Source: Nigrospora sphaerica (lineage: Eukaryota; Ascomycota; Sordariomycetes; Amphisphaeriales; Apiosporaceae). Taken from it: a stretch of 64,000 bases of DNA. Shown here in pieces: positions 20,510 to 31,500 of this stretch. The position numbers were made by a program, and so were the translations under genes. Location of the stretch: assembly GCA_018287875.1 (NCBI GenBank), contig JAGVVL010000001.1, positions 1 through 64,000 of the forward strand, read 5' to 3'. The stretch's first letter is position 1. Each line of letters opens with the position of its first letter. Under the pieces are notes generated by a model, which saw nothing but the letters and a program-made list of their open reading frames with translations, searched no databases and was not told the origin of the DNA.

Positions 20510-22364
20510 ACGTAGATGTTATATCAGCCGGACAGTCAGATCAGCCGGACACTTCCCACTAATTTCTACTATCTTAACTTTACCGTTATATAACTCCACC
20601 ACGAATTATGGCAAAGCCTTCAAGCGAGTCTCAGATTACGCTAGCGGTCCAAGCGATTCAAAAAGACCCAATATTATTCGTCCGACGCGCTGCATCCATC
20701 TTTAATGTCCCTCGATCGACCCTCTTCAACAGAATGAAAGGCATACGTGCCATACAGGATACCCGATCGGTCCGCCATCGATTAACGGAATTAAAAGAGA
20801 ATGTGATTGTCACATATGTAATTGACCTCGATTCGCGAGGGTTTGCTCCCGGATTCCAGATGTGGAAGATATGGCTAATGTTATTCTTGCGACGCGTTAC
20901 GCGTCACGCGTTGGGACGCGCTGGGCCTCGAACTTCATCAAGCGACAACCACGACTAAAGACGCGTTTATCTCGTGTATACGACTATTAGAGGGCCCTCT
21001 GCGAGGATCCTGAAAAGATCGCGGCTTGGTTCGAGCTTTTCCATAATATGAGAGTTAAGAACGGCATTCTCGACGAGGATCTGTACAACTTCGACGAGAC
21101 CGGCTTTATGATAGGCCAGATCGCGTCCTCGATGGTTATTACAGGCGCCGATCGCGACGGAAAACGCAAGAAGATCCAGCCGGGTAATCGGGAATGGGTT
21201 ACTGCCATCCAGGGTGTGTGCGGACGGCTGGTGTGTCCCGCCGTTTATAGCAGTAAAGGCAAAACCCATCTCGCGAACTGGTACACCGACAGCACCTTAC
21301 CACGCGACTGGGTAATCAAACCTACCTCGAATGGATAGACCAATAACGAGACAGGCCTGGACTGGATTCGGCATTTCGATAAACACACTGCCACGCGCAC
21401 AAAGGGACCATATCGGATCCTAGTCATCGACGGGCACAAGAGCCACGTTTCGGCCGAATTCCAGGCTTTCTGTAAAGAGAAGAACATCATCACGGTCTCT
21501 ATGCCTCCGCACTCGTCGCATCTTCTCCAGCCCCTTGACTTTGGGTGTTTTGGTCCATTAAAGCGGGCGTACGGTCGCGAGATCGAAGGGTTCATAAAAT
21601 CGCACGTGAATTATATCACGAAGGCCGAGTTCCTAATCGCCTTTCAGGCGGCGTTTTCCAAGGTTTTCACACCTAAAAACGTTAAAGCTGGATTCAGAGG
21701 GGCCGGTTTAGTCCCTCTAAACCCGGAACAGGTCATATCGAAACTAGATGTTAAGTTATCGACGCCTTCGCCAACCGGGAGCCTCCCGACCGCGACCATC
21801 CCATAGGCCTCTCAGACGCCACACAACCCGACTGAGGCGACTTCGCAGACTGATTATATTAAAAGTCGAGTCCGACGTCACCAGGAAGCCCTCCGACACC
21901 GATTCTATCGGCAGTTGACCAGATTACGAAGGGTACGATGGCGATAATGCACGAGAATGCCCTTTTAAGAGCCGAGGTCCGTACCTTTCGAGAGGCGAAT
22001 AGCAGCCTCGTAAAACGTCGCAGAGTAAAGAAAACACGTGTAAGGCAAGGGGGTACACTTAGTATCGGCGAGGGACAAGACCTTTTAGACCAGAAGGACC
22101 TAGATAGACAGTTAGGGGACGAAACGCGTGCGAGTAGTAGTCGTGCGAGGAGGGCGCAACCACGCGAAAGGCGCTGTGGCACCTGCGGAAACACCGGTCA
22201 TAATGCGCGCACTTGTGAGATAGTTGTAGAGACGTCTGGAGATTCGGATTCCGATTAGATTAGATTGATTTAAGGCGTTGTGGTTACGTAATTGATTGAT
22301 TTGTCGCGAAGGTGCCGATAAGTGTCCGGCTGATCTGACTGTCCGGCTGATATGACATCTACGT
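20510..22364 (+). mobile_element. pogo/Fot1-like DNA transposon T2, little degraded
   Basis: 1855 bp with TIRs ACGTAGATG... that contain ATCAGCCGGACAGTC followed by a second ATCAGCCGGACACT, inverted at 22313-22364, and TA at 20508-20509 and 22365-22366. It encodes a transposase on the + strand. It is less RIPed than T1 and T3. Confidence 0.93.
20608..22258 (+). pseudogene. T2 transposase, one traced frameshift and stops
   Basis: MAKPSSESQITLAVQAIQKD opens a psq-type helix-turn-helix (FVRRAASIFNVPRSTLFNRM). A one-base loss in the C run at 20848-20850 shifts the frame; restoring the run would rejoin RGFAP to PDVEDMANVIL-like sequence. The DDE domain has YNFDETGFMIGQ, LVIDGHKSHVSAEFQAF and HLLQPLDFGCF. 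One TAG lies in the linker near 21338, with others. The C-terminus has a CCHC knuckle (CGTCGNTGHNARTC, ~22180) and ends SGDSDSD. The protein would cut and rejoin transposon ends in the nucleus. Confidence 0.88.
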
Positions 22365-22366
22365 TA

Positions 22367-22565
22367 ACTCCAGGAAGTGGTCATCCGAAAATCGTCCAAT
22401 CAAGGTTTCCTCACCCTCTTCGAAGGGTGCACAGTGTTGATCAAGCTCAACAGCTGTCATCACGCTCACTGTGAACTCTGCGAAGGCGCATTGGCTGTCT
22501 GGTAGTCGTGAGGCTTCCAACCTAGGGCAGCTACTGAGCCGGTTGGCATCCTCAGTAGCCCCCTG
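22367..22565 (-). pseudogene. G2 fragment with little RIP
   Basis: The reverse complement matches the G2 element at about 14470-14665 (GGATGCCAACCGGCTCAGTA, then GGACGATTTTCGGATGACCA). Most differences are CA/TG here against TA in G2, so this scrap approximates the pre-RIP sequence. It abuts transposon T2. Confidence 0.85.
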
Positions 22566-22655
22566 ATGCGTAAAGGTAGGGGACCTGCCAGTTGACAGAT
22601 CCTGCTCTTAATAGCCTATGTATGTCCACGGTATCCAGTTTAGCAGACTAGGTTA

Positions 22656-22979
22656 TTGTCCCCCCCGTGGTGGCACGCATCAGCAAACCTCAACGACAGG
22701 CGGATCCCGGAGGCGATCGAGATGTTGGAGCACATGGTGGCGGTGTGGAAAGAGACGCTCGACGAGAGGGATCATAACCGACTCACGTCCGAGCACGCGC
22801 TCGCAAAGGCATACCTTTCCGACAGGCGGATCCCGGAGGCGATCGAGATGTTGGAGCATGTGGTGGCCATTGAGGAAGACTTACTAAGAGAGGACGATCC
22901 TGACCGCATGGTGTCAAAGGATTTGCTAAAAGAGGCGTATAAGATGATGAGCGACGGTTCACCGGGGTCCAGTTCGTGA
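22656..22979 (+). pseudogene. TPR-repeat gene fragment (kinesin-light-chain-type TPRs)
   Basis: 107-residue frame with two 42-residue TPR units, each containing DRRIPEAIEMLEHxVA. The units start near 22695 and 22821, exactly 126 bp apart, and are nearly identical in DNA. It ends with a natural-looking Ser-rich tail and TGA. Such TPRs commonly form the sensor end of fungal NB-ARC/NACHT (NLR-like) proteins. The N-terminal and nucleotide-binding parts are absent, so this is a C-terminal scrap or decayed gene. It shows no RIP stops. Confidence 0.6.
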
Positions 22980-23125
22980 TGTTGTACGTAGCTTCAAGTG
23001 AAGTGATGTAGTACGAAAGTAAGAAGATGTTGAGCCAGTCCATTTAGTACAGTCCATTAATAGAAAGGTTTACTACAAACTATAGACCGCTGCCAACCCT
23101 CTGTACAATACATAGGGAGCCAGAA

Positions 23126-24648
23126 ATGGAACGCTTACCTGTTAGATCCATGTACACTACGTCTAAGGTACTCGGGGGGGGAAAAAAACCTTTTCGAAAC
23201 CGACCCCACACAGCGATAACTTCACAACCGCGACTCTATAAGCTACCGGATAGCCCGGAAACTGTTCCTAGGGCTTCATTTAGCCTAGAAATGGTCGATT
23301 CACCACCCTCGAGGCAAAGCGCGGGTGGTGGGAGCCGCCATAGGCCCGCCCCACCCCCCGAGCCGTCACCTCCGGACTCAAGAACACCATCGCCAGACAG
23401 CATTACAGCATCTGGACGCAGTCCAGAGGATATACGCAGCACTATAGACGACTTCAAACGCTTCCTAGCTGGTGAAGTCAACATTGCGGCGTTAGCCGCA
23501 GCAGTTCAAGCTGCCATTCCGGTCGTAGAGATGGCGGCTAAGGAATCGAACAGCCAGCCCAGCGTCGAAAGACGTATCAATGCTATCGAGAACACGCTAC
23601 AAGCTATCTATAAGGAAATTAAAGCTCCTAAGACGTACGCTGCAGCCGCTACTGCCCTTACCGCCTCCCCGACGCCTAGGGCCCCCAGGTAGCCAAGACT
23701 CTACCTCCTCGACACGAACGGGAGGTAACGGTCAAGGCCGCAGGAACTGAAGGCCGCACCTACGAAGAGATCGTGCGGAAAGTCAATGCAGCAACAGGCA
23801 AAGAAACGGCAATAGCTACACAGAAGCTTCCTAGCGGAGACTATGCTATCACCTGCAAGACAGCAGAAGAGAAGCGACAGCTGGAAACCGACTGGGCCTG
23901 GACTACCGAGGCCTTCGGAGAGAACGCCTCTATCTAGAAGAGAAAGATCCTGGTGGTGGCCCATGGCATCAACAAGGAGGCCATAGAGACGAACCAAGGG
24001 CAGCTAGAAGTCCAACTCCGGAACCAGCCTGGCGGCCCTATCGACGTCCTGGAGGCCAAGCTCCCTCGCAACGCCAAGACCTCGTCTAGGAAGGTCACGG
24101 CCCTATATATTGCAGTACCCACGGTTTAACAAGCGGAACAGCTATATCGAGACGGCCTTATTTGGCAGTATGGCTACTATCCATGCGAACCCTTCGCCGA
24201 AGGAGCCCAGCTTAAGCAATACTACCACTGCTACCGTTATGGACATATCGCCCGTGTTTGCCGCCACGCACGCAGGTGTGGGCTCTGCTCTTCAACAAAG
24301 CATAACGATAAAGAATGCCCAGAAGCCGAGAATAAGAGCCGGTACTGCTGCCTAGCATGCCGAGGACCACACACTGCGTGGTCTAAGGAGTGTCCAGTCC
24401 GCCAGGAGCAGGTCCAGATCGCCAAGGCTGCTTATGTCACGAGACCGAAGGGGTTCGCACTGCCCTCGCAAGAACCTCCTAAACCAACAGCCGAAGACTG
24501 GCAGACAGTACAGCCGCGGAAGCGTCGAGCAACCAGCTGCCGTACTAGAAGCACTGGCAGAGCCCGTAGCAGAACCCACGAAGAGATAGACGACATGGAC
24601 ATCGAAACACCGGAGTCAACACTAAACAGCATCCACGCTCGACTATGA
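23126..24648 (+). pseudogene. L1 ORF1 (gag-like, zinc knuckles)
   Basis: MERLPVRSMYTTSKVLGGGK opens a 188-residue frame: Pro/Ser-rich N-terminus, then an Ala-rich helical part. A frameshift at the C run near 23683-23690 passes to AKTLPPRHEREVTVKAAGTE. The end has three CCHC-type knuckles between about 24205 and 24420 (CYRYGHIARVC, CGLCSSTKHNDKEC, CCLACRGPHTAWSKEC). At least one TAG stop interrupts it. It ends ...SIHARL with a TGA that overlaps the ORF2 start. The role in the family is binding LINE RNA. Confidence 0.78.
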
Positions 24649-27600
24649 CAGCGCTAAGGATCCTACACTGGAACACGCAGAAAAGCAAGAAAGCACAGAT
24701 CCCGGTAATCGATGCCATCTCCGAAGAGTACGACGTCTTAGCTATCCAAGAGCCCTGGCGAAACCCAAATATGCCGACCACCTACTGCCCGAGATCCTCT
24801 CCATACTTCCTACTCTACGCAACCGAGGGAGGTAGGGCATGCATCTATATTAATAAGAAGTACACCCTAGCGTAGTGGACATATAAGGCGCAGCCAGATA
24901 AGTGTCACATCACAATCCAACTACCAGACGGTCCTATAACGGTTATCTGTATATACTCGCCTCCCCTGGGTCCACTAGCAGATCGGACCTACCCGCTATC
25001 GAAGCCCTCCATGACGAACCCCAGCTAAGACGAACAGTCCTCGTGGGAGACTTCAACGTCCACCACCCCGTCTGGGGAGGATACAACGTCCGACCCCATA
25101 GGGCAGCTGATAAGCTGCTCTAGCTAGCAGAATCCTGGAGACTCCAGCTGATCACACCCCTGGAACACCGACATGGACACGAAAAGGATGCGCAGACTCT
25201 ACGATCGACCTAGCCTGGGCCACAGACGATCTCCGGGTCGCCTATGACGGATACGCACTATACGCAGGATCCGATCACCTCCTCAGGTGATACGCGTGGC
25301 TGGACCCTGTATAGACCGCCAAGACAGGCTACGACGCAGCTGGAAAACAGCTGACTACGACCAGGCGAAGGCAGAGGCGGCATACCTACCACAGCCAGGG
25401 CAACTCGAGACACCAGAAGAAATCGATAGCTACACCGAGACGTTAACTAAGGAGCTAACACGGATAGCCGACCTAGTTGCCCCCTCCGCCACTCTAAAGG
25501 GAGAGGCAAGGCCTGGTGGAACCACGATATAAAAAGAGCTATAGAGGAGGAGAGACGAGCCCAGCGAGCATGGCTATCCGACAGGACAGACGCAGCCTGG
25601 CGAGCCCTTCGGCAAGCATCCCTTACGAAAAAGAAAACGATCCGCACCGCAAAGACAGCGACCTGGAGAGGCATGCTTCACGAGGCCTCTAGCCAGCCAG
25701 CTGGCGTCTGGAACATCGCGAGATAGGCCAGAACCGAAGGAGCCGCGCCACCGCTACCTCCAGCCGTCCCTACGCTCTACACACCGCGTGGCGAAGCAAC
25801 GACCTATAAGGAGAAAACAGAGGCCTTCCGAGAGAGGTTCTATCCCCTCCCTAAGGCTACGTACACCGGCTTCCGAACAACGAACCGGCTCGCAGCGCCT
25901 CTTGATATGGACGGCAAGGTGACAGCAGAACAAGTCCAAGATGTCCTTACTAAGGCAGGCCAGTGGAAGGCACCTGGACTAGACCAGCTTCCGAACGGAT
26001 TCCTTAAACGCCTAGGAAAGCCCCTCTTCCAGGCCTTGGCCTCCCTAGCAGAAGCGTGCTAGCATATAGGATACTATCTAAGAGCGTTCCGGAAAGCAGT
26101 CACCGTTATCCTCCGGAAGCCAGGAAAGCAGCCAAACGAGTATCACCAAGCCGGCGGATGGAGACCTATTGCGCTGCTTAACACTATGGGGAAAGCGATC
26201 GAGAGCCTACTAGCGCAACGGCTAGCTAGCTTTGCCGAAGAGAACGGACTGCTCCCGGACGAACAGATGGGTAACCAGAAAGGCCGCTCCACGGAAACGG
26301 CCTTACAGTTGCTAACAGACCTAGTCCGCACAGCCTGGAAATATGGAGGCGCAGTAACCCTTTTATCGCTAGATATTTCGGGCGCTTTCGACTCCGTCGA
26401 CTATAGAAGGCTTCTCGTTAACCTGCAAGCGCTAAGGGTCCCTATATGGACTATCAGCTGGATCCGAAGCTTCCTATCTAACTGGTCCACAACGCTATTC
26501 TTCGACGGCCAGGAATCGGACGAGATCCTAGTCCCGGCAGGCGTCCCGCAGGGCTCACCCCTATCGCCTATTCTCTTCTGCCTCTATATAGCCGGCCTTT
26601 ATAAGGCTCTCCGCGCTATACTAGGGATAGCTACTATAGCCTTTGCAGACGACACGAACCTCGTGGGCTTCGGTTTAAAACCCCGAGCAGACCTGCGAGC
26701 GGCTAGAAGCCGCTCACAGGATCTGTAAGGAATAGGCAGTTAGCTACAGCATGACCTTCGCAGTACAGAAATATCACCTAGTCCACTTCTCTCGAAGACG
26801 GAAAGGTCCGGACACGAAGATAGCCTTAGAAGGTCACGAAATCGAACCAGAAGACTCCTGCTGCGTCCTTGGCATCCAGGTGGATAAACGTTTCCGCTAG
26901 GACATCCACATCCAGTCGATATCGAAGAAGATGGCAACGCAAGTCTATGCTCTAAACCGGATAGCCGGCTCGATATGGGGCGCGTCTCTCCAGCGAGCCC
27001 ACCAAGTCTATACAGCCGTCGTACAGTCTGCGATAGGCTATGGAGCTTCAGAGTGGCACCGCCAGATCTCGAAAAATAGAGCCAAGGCACTTAACGACGT
27101 CCAGATAGAGTGCCTCCGAAAGGTCACAGGAGCTTTCAAAGCCACGGCCACCGCAGTATTAGAAACGGAAGCTTACGTGTCCCCCTTAGACACGTGGCTC
27201 AACAGAAGGGTGGAGGCATCGGAAGAGAGGCTCCAACAGCCGCGTATCGCATCACTCATCCAAGCGAGATGCAATAGCGCAGCTAAATGGATCCTAACAA
27301 GACCGACTCGCCGGCGCAGACCGAAAGGCCCCGACGCTCCCGATCGTAAGAGGTGGCTAGACAAATGGCTAGCTGGAGACTCAGCACACAAGGCCGAGGA
27401 GAGAGACTGGCTTCAGAGATGGCAACAAACGTAGCAAAATCGAACAGCACGAGCCCCGGCAGCAACTAAGATGCCGCCAGATAAGCACGTCCTTAAGCTC
27501 CATAAGGGACTCTATAAGGCCGAGAGCTCCATCCTTATTTAAGCGAGGACTCGTAAGATTAGGCTGCGAGACTTCCTTTTTAAGCGTAGGGTTCCAGGCT

Positions 27601-27908
27601 TCGACAGCCCCTAGTGTGTCTGCGGTCAAGGCAGGGAGACTGTCCGGCATATCCTCGTTTTCTGCCCACGGGAAAGAGAAAGGCGAGAGTATCTCGTCTA
27701 AGCTCTAAGAGGACCGATAGACACGGATAGGGTGCTCGACACCCCAGGAAAAGCAGGAATTATCGCGAGATGGCTACTCCGCTCCGGAAGGCTGGGCATG
27801 TTCCAGCTAGCGAATTAACTTATCAGCTAGGAAGCGGGCGCGCTGAGCCCGATCTCGGTATGGCAGGTCAAAGAGTAGATAGAAGCGGTACGACGCAGCG
27901 GAACCTAG
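24645..27908 (+). pseudogene. L1 ORF2: endonuclease and reverse transcriptase
   Basis: Starts MTALRILHWNTQKSKKAQI; the ATG overlaps the ORF1 stop as ATGA. The apurinic-type endonuclease shows AIQEPWRNPN and, after a one-base slip near 24963, VLVGDFNVHHPVWGG. The RT is best preserved at 26186-26728: GNQKGRSTETALQLL, LSLDISGAFDSVDYRRLL, AGVPQGSPLSPILFCLYI and the catalytic IAFADDTNLVGFG. A C-terminal Cys-rich segment (CVCGQGRETVRHILVFC) is near 27620. Several TAG stops replace Gln. A TAG at 27906 is shared by both copies and is the likely true end. Confidence 0.83.
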
Positions 27909-28118
27909 GTTTTTCACCCGGCCGGACGTTAGCCCGGAACGGTTTTCCTAGGCTAAGATGCGCAGGGGGTCCTCATGGCCTAGATAGGTCGCTAGGTGTA
28001 AGAACAATAATAATAATAAGGACGATCCTAGCTTATTTAGGAGCAATGCTAATATTAAAGATGAATAGGGCGACTAAGGGAGACGCGACATCGACGATTG
28101 CCTCGCCGAATTAAGTTA

Positions 28119-29968
28119 GGTGACCCCCATTTCGCCACCCCCCACTTTTCGCCACCTTTAGCTTAACCGCATCAAAATCAATCTTATTACTTCAACCAAC
28201 TACATATTCTTATTTTATAAGAACCATGATACAAGAACCAGCCTCGCTTAGGCTTTCGCTATCGCTCTCTTTATCTAGACCACTTTCAGCCTCTCCGACT
28301 ACTAATTGAGCTCGGTGGATGTCTTCGATGTTCGCGAACTTCGAATTTGGGCTCAAATCCACCTTCTTCCTTTTCTTTAGTCTAATGGTCTCAATCCTAG
28401 CTTCGAGGGCTTGAATTTGCCTTTGAGCAGTAGCTAATTGGACATTCTTCTCATTAAAAGCCTTTTGGATCTTCCGGAAGAGTAGTCGTTGTGTGGTTGA
28501 GTGTTCCGTTAGCTGGTTCGAAAGCTGCACTTGGTCCTTAAAGTCCGACGTCTTCTTTGGAGTAGACCAAACTACTATAGAAGTACCGGATCTCTTTGGA
28601 GGTGTCGAGAAGACCTTTTTCGAGTGGGATTCCTTCGATTTTGTCGTATCGGGTGTTGTTTAGTGTGTATTTTGAACCAAATTCCGGCTTAGAAGCGGTT
28701 TAGCTATACTCACTAGCCAGAGACCGGCTGCTTTCCACCCATTCCGGATATTCTGGTCGGTAAGGCCGGCTAAGCGAGCCTTCTGATAGCAGGCAAGAAA
28801 ATTCCGCTTACCAACTACCGTTAAGTCCGTTAGTTGGGTCAGAAATCTAAGCTCTTTCCGGTACGCCGATTTTAAAGAACTGAAAACGGCTAAATCGAGA
28901 GGTTGGAGGACGTGAGAGGTATAAGGGGGCAAAAAAAGAAGATAAATCCGATGAGAGAAGCACTGAAACATAAAATCAGTTGTTGTATAGCTGCCATGGC
29001 CGTCTATAACGAGTAGGCGGTACTCGGAAGGGTCCTTAGGGGCGGTATTCGGGATGAAGACCTTCTCGAGCCACTCGAGCGCTGTTTGGTCTGTAATCCA
29101 TCCGTTTTCGGTTGCAGTGAACTTCCAGCCTCTGAATTGGCTTAAATTAAGCGGGAACCATTGCTGTTGAACCATCTTGCCCTTGAAAATGACCAATGGG
29201 GGCAGGGCATGGCCTTGAGCAGAGATGCATTCGATAAAGGAGGTCCAAGCACGAGAACCAGGCTGTTTCTTTCGGACTGAGCGTTTTTCCGAACCTCCAA
29301 GTACTAGACCGTTCGATCCAGCACCTTCTAGGAGTCCTGCTTCGTCCATATTGTGGCGGTTAGCCGGTTTCACCCTCTGGATCTCCGGCAGCTGAAGATA
29401 TCGGAACCATAGGCGAATTACCTCGACTGAGGCGCCATTGACACGCTGCGAGTCGATAAACCGGCTCTTCTGGACCCGTACAGCTGGGTTCCTGCGTAGG
29501 AAGGCCTGCAGCCACCTCTTTCCGAGTGGCTCGCTGTCGCCTTAAGCCCGGAGGATGCGTTCGGCGAACTCCTTGACTTAGGCGTGTGAAGGTGGAAGCC
29601 CTAGGGCAGCTTAGGTCAGGATCCAAGTCGTAAGTAGCTCTTCTGGGACTGGTCTAAGCCTCTGCTGGTGTGCGAAGGCTTCTGACCTGCGTTGATGCCC
29701 TTTAATTCGGCTCCGAAGTGTTGACCTCGGAATTCCGTATTCTTGAGCGGATTGCTTGACTGAAGCCCCATTAGCGACGGAATCGAGAGCACTTTGGAGA
29801 TCTTGTTCTTCGTATAGCTTCATCTTTAATTATTACACTTCTAAATTAAATTATAGGTTATTTGGAGTAAAACTGGCGAAGAAATAAAAGATATTAATTC
29901 GGGTGGCTGGGATGGCGGTGAATATTTTAAGGTGGCGAAAAGTGGGGGGTGGCGAAATGGGGGTCACC
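28119..29968 (-). mobile_element. pogo/Fot1-like DNA transposon T4
   Basis: 1850 bp with perfect ~39-bp TIRs starting GGTGACCCCCATTTCGCCAC and TA at 28117-28118 and 29969-29970. The TIR contains two related units, CCCCCATTTCGCCAC and CCCCCCACTTTTCGCCAC. It encodes one transposase on the - strand and lies within the TLH-type relic. Confidence 0.95.
28210..29823 (-). pseudogene. T4 transposase, one frame with four premature TAA
   Basis: A single frame runs from the ATG at 29823 (MKLYEEQDLQSALDSVANGA) to the stop at 28210, 537 codons, without indels. It holds a psq helix-turn-helix (KQSAQEYGIPRSTLRSRI), a DNA-binding linker (GKRWLQAFLRRNP) and a DDE domain (RHNMDEAGLLEG, LLVIDGHGSYTTTDFMF, HVLQPLDLAVFSSLKSAY). 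A coiled-coil C-terminus follows (QLATAQRQIQALEARIETIR). The four internal stops, three near 29530-29630 and one near 28660, are all TAA where CAA (Gln) is plausible. Confidence 0.9.
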
Positions 29969-30761
29969 TAACTTAGAAGAGGCCTTACAGGCGCAGGATA
30001 TCGTGCTCAAGCTTGCTTAGGCCCTTATAACGGAGCCCTTCGAGGATAGTTATACCACTTTTATACTCTTTATCTATTTTAGTAGCGTCGTGTCGCTTAC
30101 TATAAACAGGTCTACCTTTACCCGGGTGTCACAGTATACGTTGAATATATCGGCCTTAATCTACTGTGCACGTATTATCCTCCTCGAATAGACCTTGCCT
30201 CGGTATCCTTATCCTTTTACCAGATATATAGCATACCCCCGGATTTAGCAATTACCACTTTTAAACAGGCACTGTAAGGCGGCCTTTTATCGAGGCTCGC
30301 AGGCCCTCGTAAGCGAGCTCTATAGTCTACGGGACTATGGCCGAACTCTCGCGTGCTCCGAGAGGCCTACATTCTGTGTTCATTAGAGCGACGACAGCCG
30401 GGTTTTATCCTAGGACACCGGCGCTATCTCGATACCACAGTTTCCTGCTATATCCGACCGCCTTTACCAGTCGGTGGCGCTGTCTTTACGGAGGTTAATA
30501 TACGGATTCCAGCTGTACGTCGACTTAAGCGCTGTCTGCAATTACATGTCGAATATCACCGAGGGGTATTCCTTAATAACCAAGCCGGCGAAGCGGCTTA
30601 CTAACGCCTTTTTAACTTTATTGGAGCGTGCTTAACTTACCTTAATAGATAGGCTATTCGGCCTGTTAGGCTAGGACTTAGACGCTATATAACATTATCT
30701 CGCTCTCGCTACCTAAGTTCTTAAAGAGATCCTAGTCTTATTATATATTATTAACAGATAG

Positions 30762-31085
30762 TGAGACGGGGCTAGGGTACATAAGTACCCAATGCCAGGG
30801 GTCTGATCAAGGACTTGCACCTATAAGTAGCCGTCCAGCTTCCACCGTAGAGACAAGACAACAACAAGACATGTTCACTTCTTTTTATCTTTTGAGACCA
30901 TCACTCGTAACCGTTTTGTCCCAGTTATTGTCCCAGTTGGACCTCACTTTTACTTGGGTGATAGACATACCCTCGATCAAGGACTTGCACGTCCTAAATC
31001 GAGGGCATGTCTATCACATTATCAGGGATCGACCTCACGACCGCGTCTTTCCACCAGGCACTACACCTAGTGTTTGTCTGTTCTA
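30762..31085 (+). repeat. G2-family solo LTR inside the TLH-type relic
   Basis: 324 bp, TGAGACGGGGCTAGGG... to GTTTGTCTGTTCTA, with a perfect 4-bp ATAG duplication (30758-30761 and 31086-31089). GATCAAGGACTTGCAC occurs twice in it. A 60-bp imperfect palindrome spans 30958-31017. Removing the LTR and one ATAG restores the host frame. Confidence 0.9.
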
Positions 31086-31500
31086 ATAGGCACCTTATAC
31101 CTTAGAGCTTCTTAATCTTAAATACCGGAATAAGTCTTCGATAGCCTGCAGCGTCTATATATATAAGGGTTCTATTATTCTCGTAAGCTGGCACTCGAAA
31201 AACCGGACTATCACCGATTAGGAGTTTCTTACTGTTTATATACTCCCGTAGTAGGTTAACCGGGTTGTCTACCTATACCTCATGTATATACGGCCCTTTA
31301 TTTTATTTCTCTAGTAAGAATACTTTAATACTGGTATAGACAGCTCTCTCCTATTCTCGTCTTTGCGAGGCCCCACGACACCGTGGCTAACCGAGACGCT
31401 TTCCCGCGTGCTCCGAAGGGTCACCTAGTCACAGGCCTAGTCGGCACTCGTTCAGGATAATGAAAATAACCTGGTGGATAAATGGGAGATGAAAAGATAA

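Larger units (their letters stand above)
23100..28019 (+). mobile_element. Tad1-like LINE (L1)
   Basis: Non-LTR retrotransposon with two overlapping ORFs (gag-like zinc-knuckle protein; endonuclease-RT protein) and a 3' tail of TAA repeats (28003-28019). The exact 5' end is uncertain and may lie between 22980 and 23125. It is only lightly RIPed compared with G2. A 5'-truncated second copy is at 58898-61143 on the - strand. Confidence 0.85.
28020..31500 (+). pseudogene. Relic of a telomere-linked RecQ-helicase-type (TLH) gene, pre-helicase region
   Basis: Joining 28020-28118, 29969-30761 and 31090-31480 restores one + frame whose stops are TAG/TAA at plausible Gln positions. Readable segments: SALIYCARIILLE, LYSLRDYGRTLACSERPTF, LIYGFQLYVDLSAVCNYMSN then ITEGYSL, YIINR*APYTLELLNLKYRN, VYIYKGSIILVSWHSKNRT, LPWLTETLSRVLRR-like. 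I recognise this order from the region upstream of the helicase domain in subtelomeric fungal TLH/RecQ proteins; this is recall, not a search. No DEAD/H helicase core is present. It is interrupted by T4 (TA) and a solo LTR (ATAG), and bounded on the left by the L1 tail. Confidence 0.55.
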
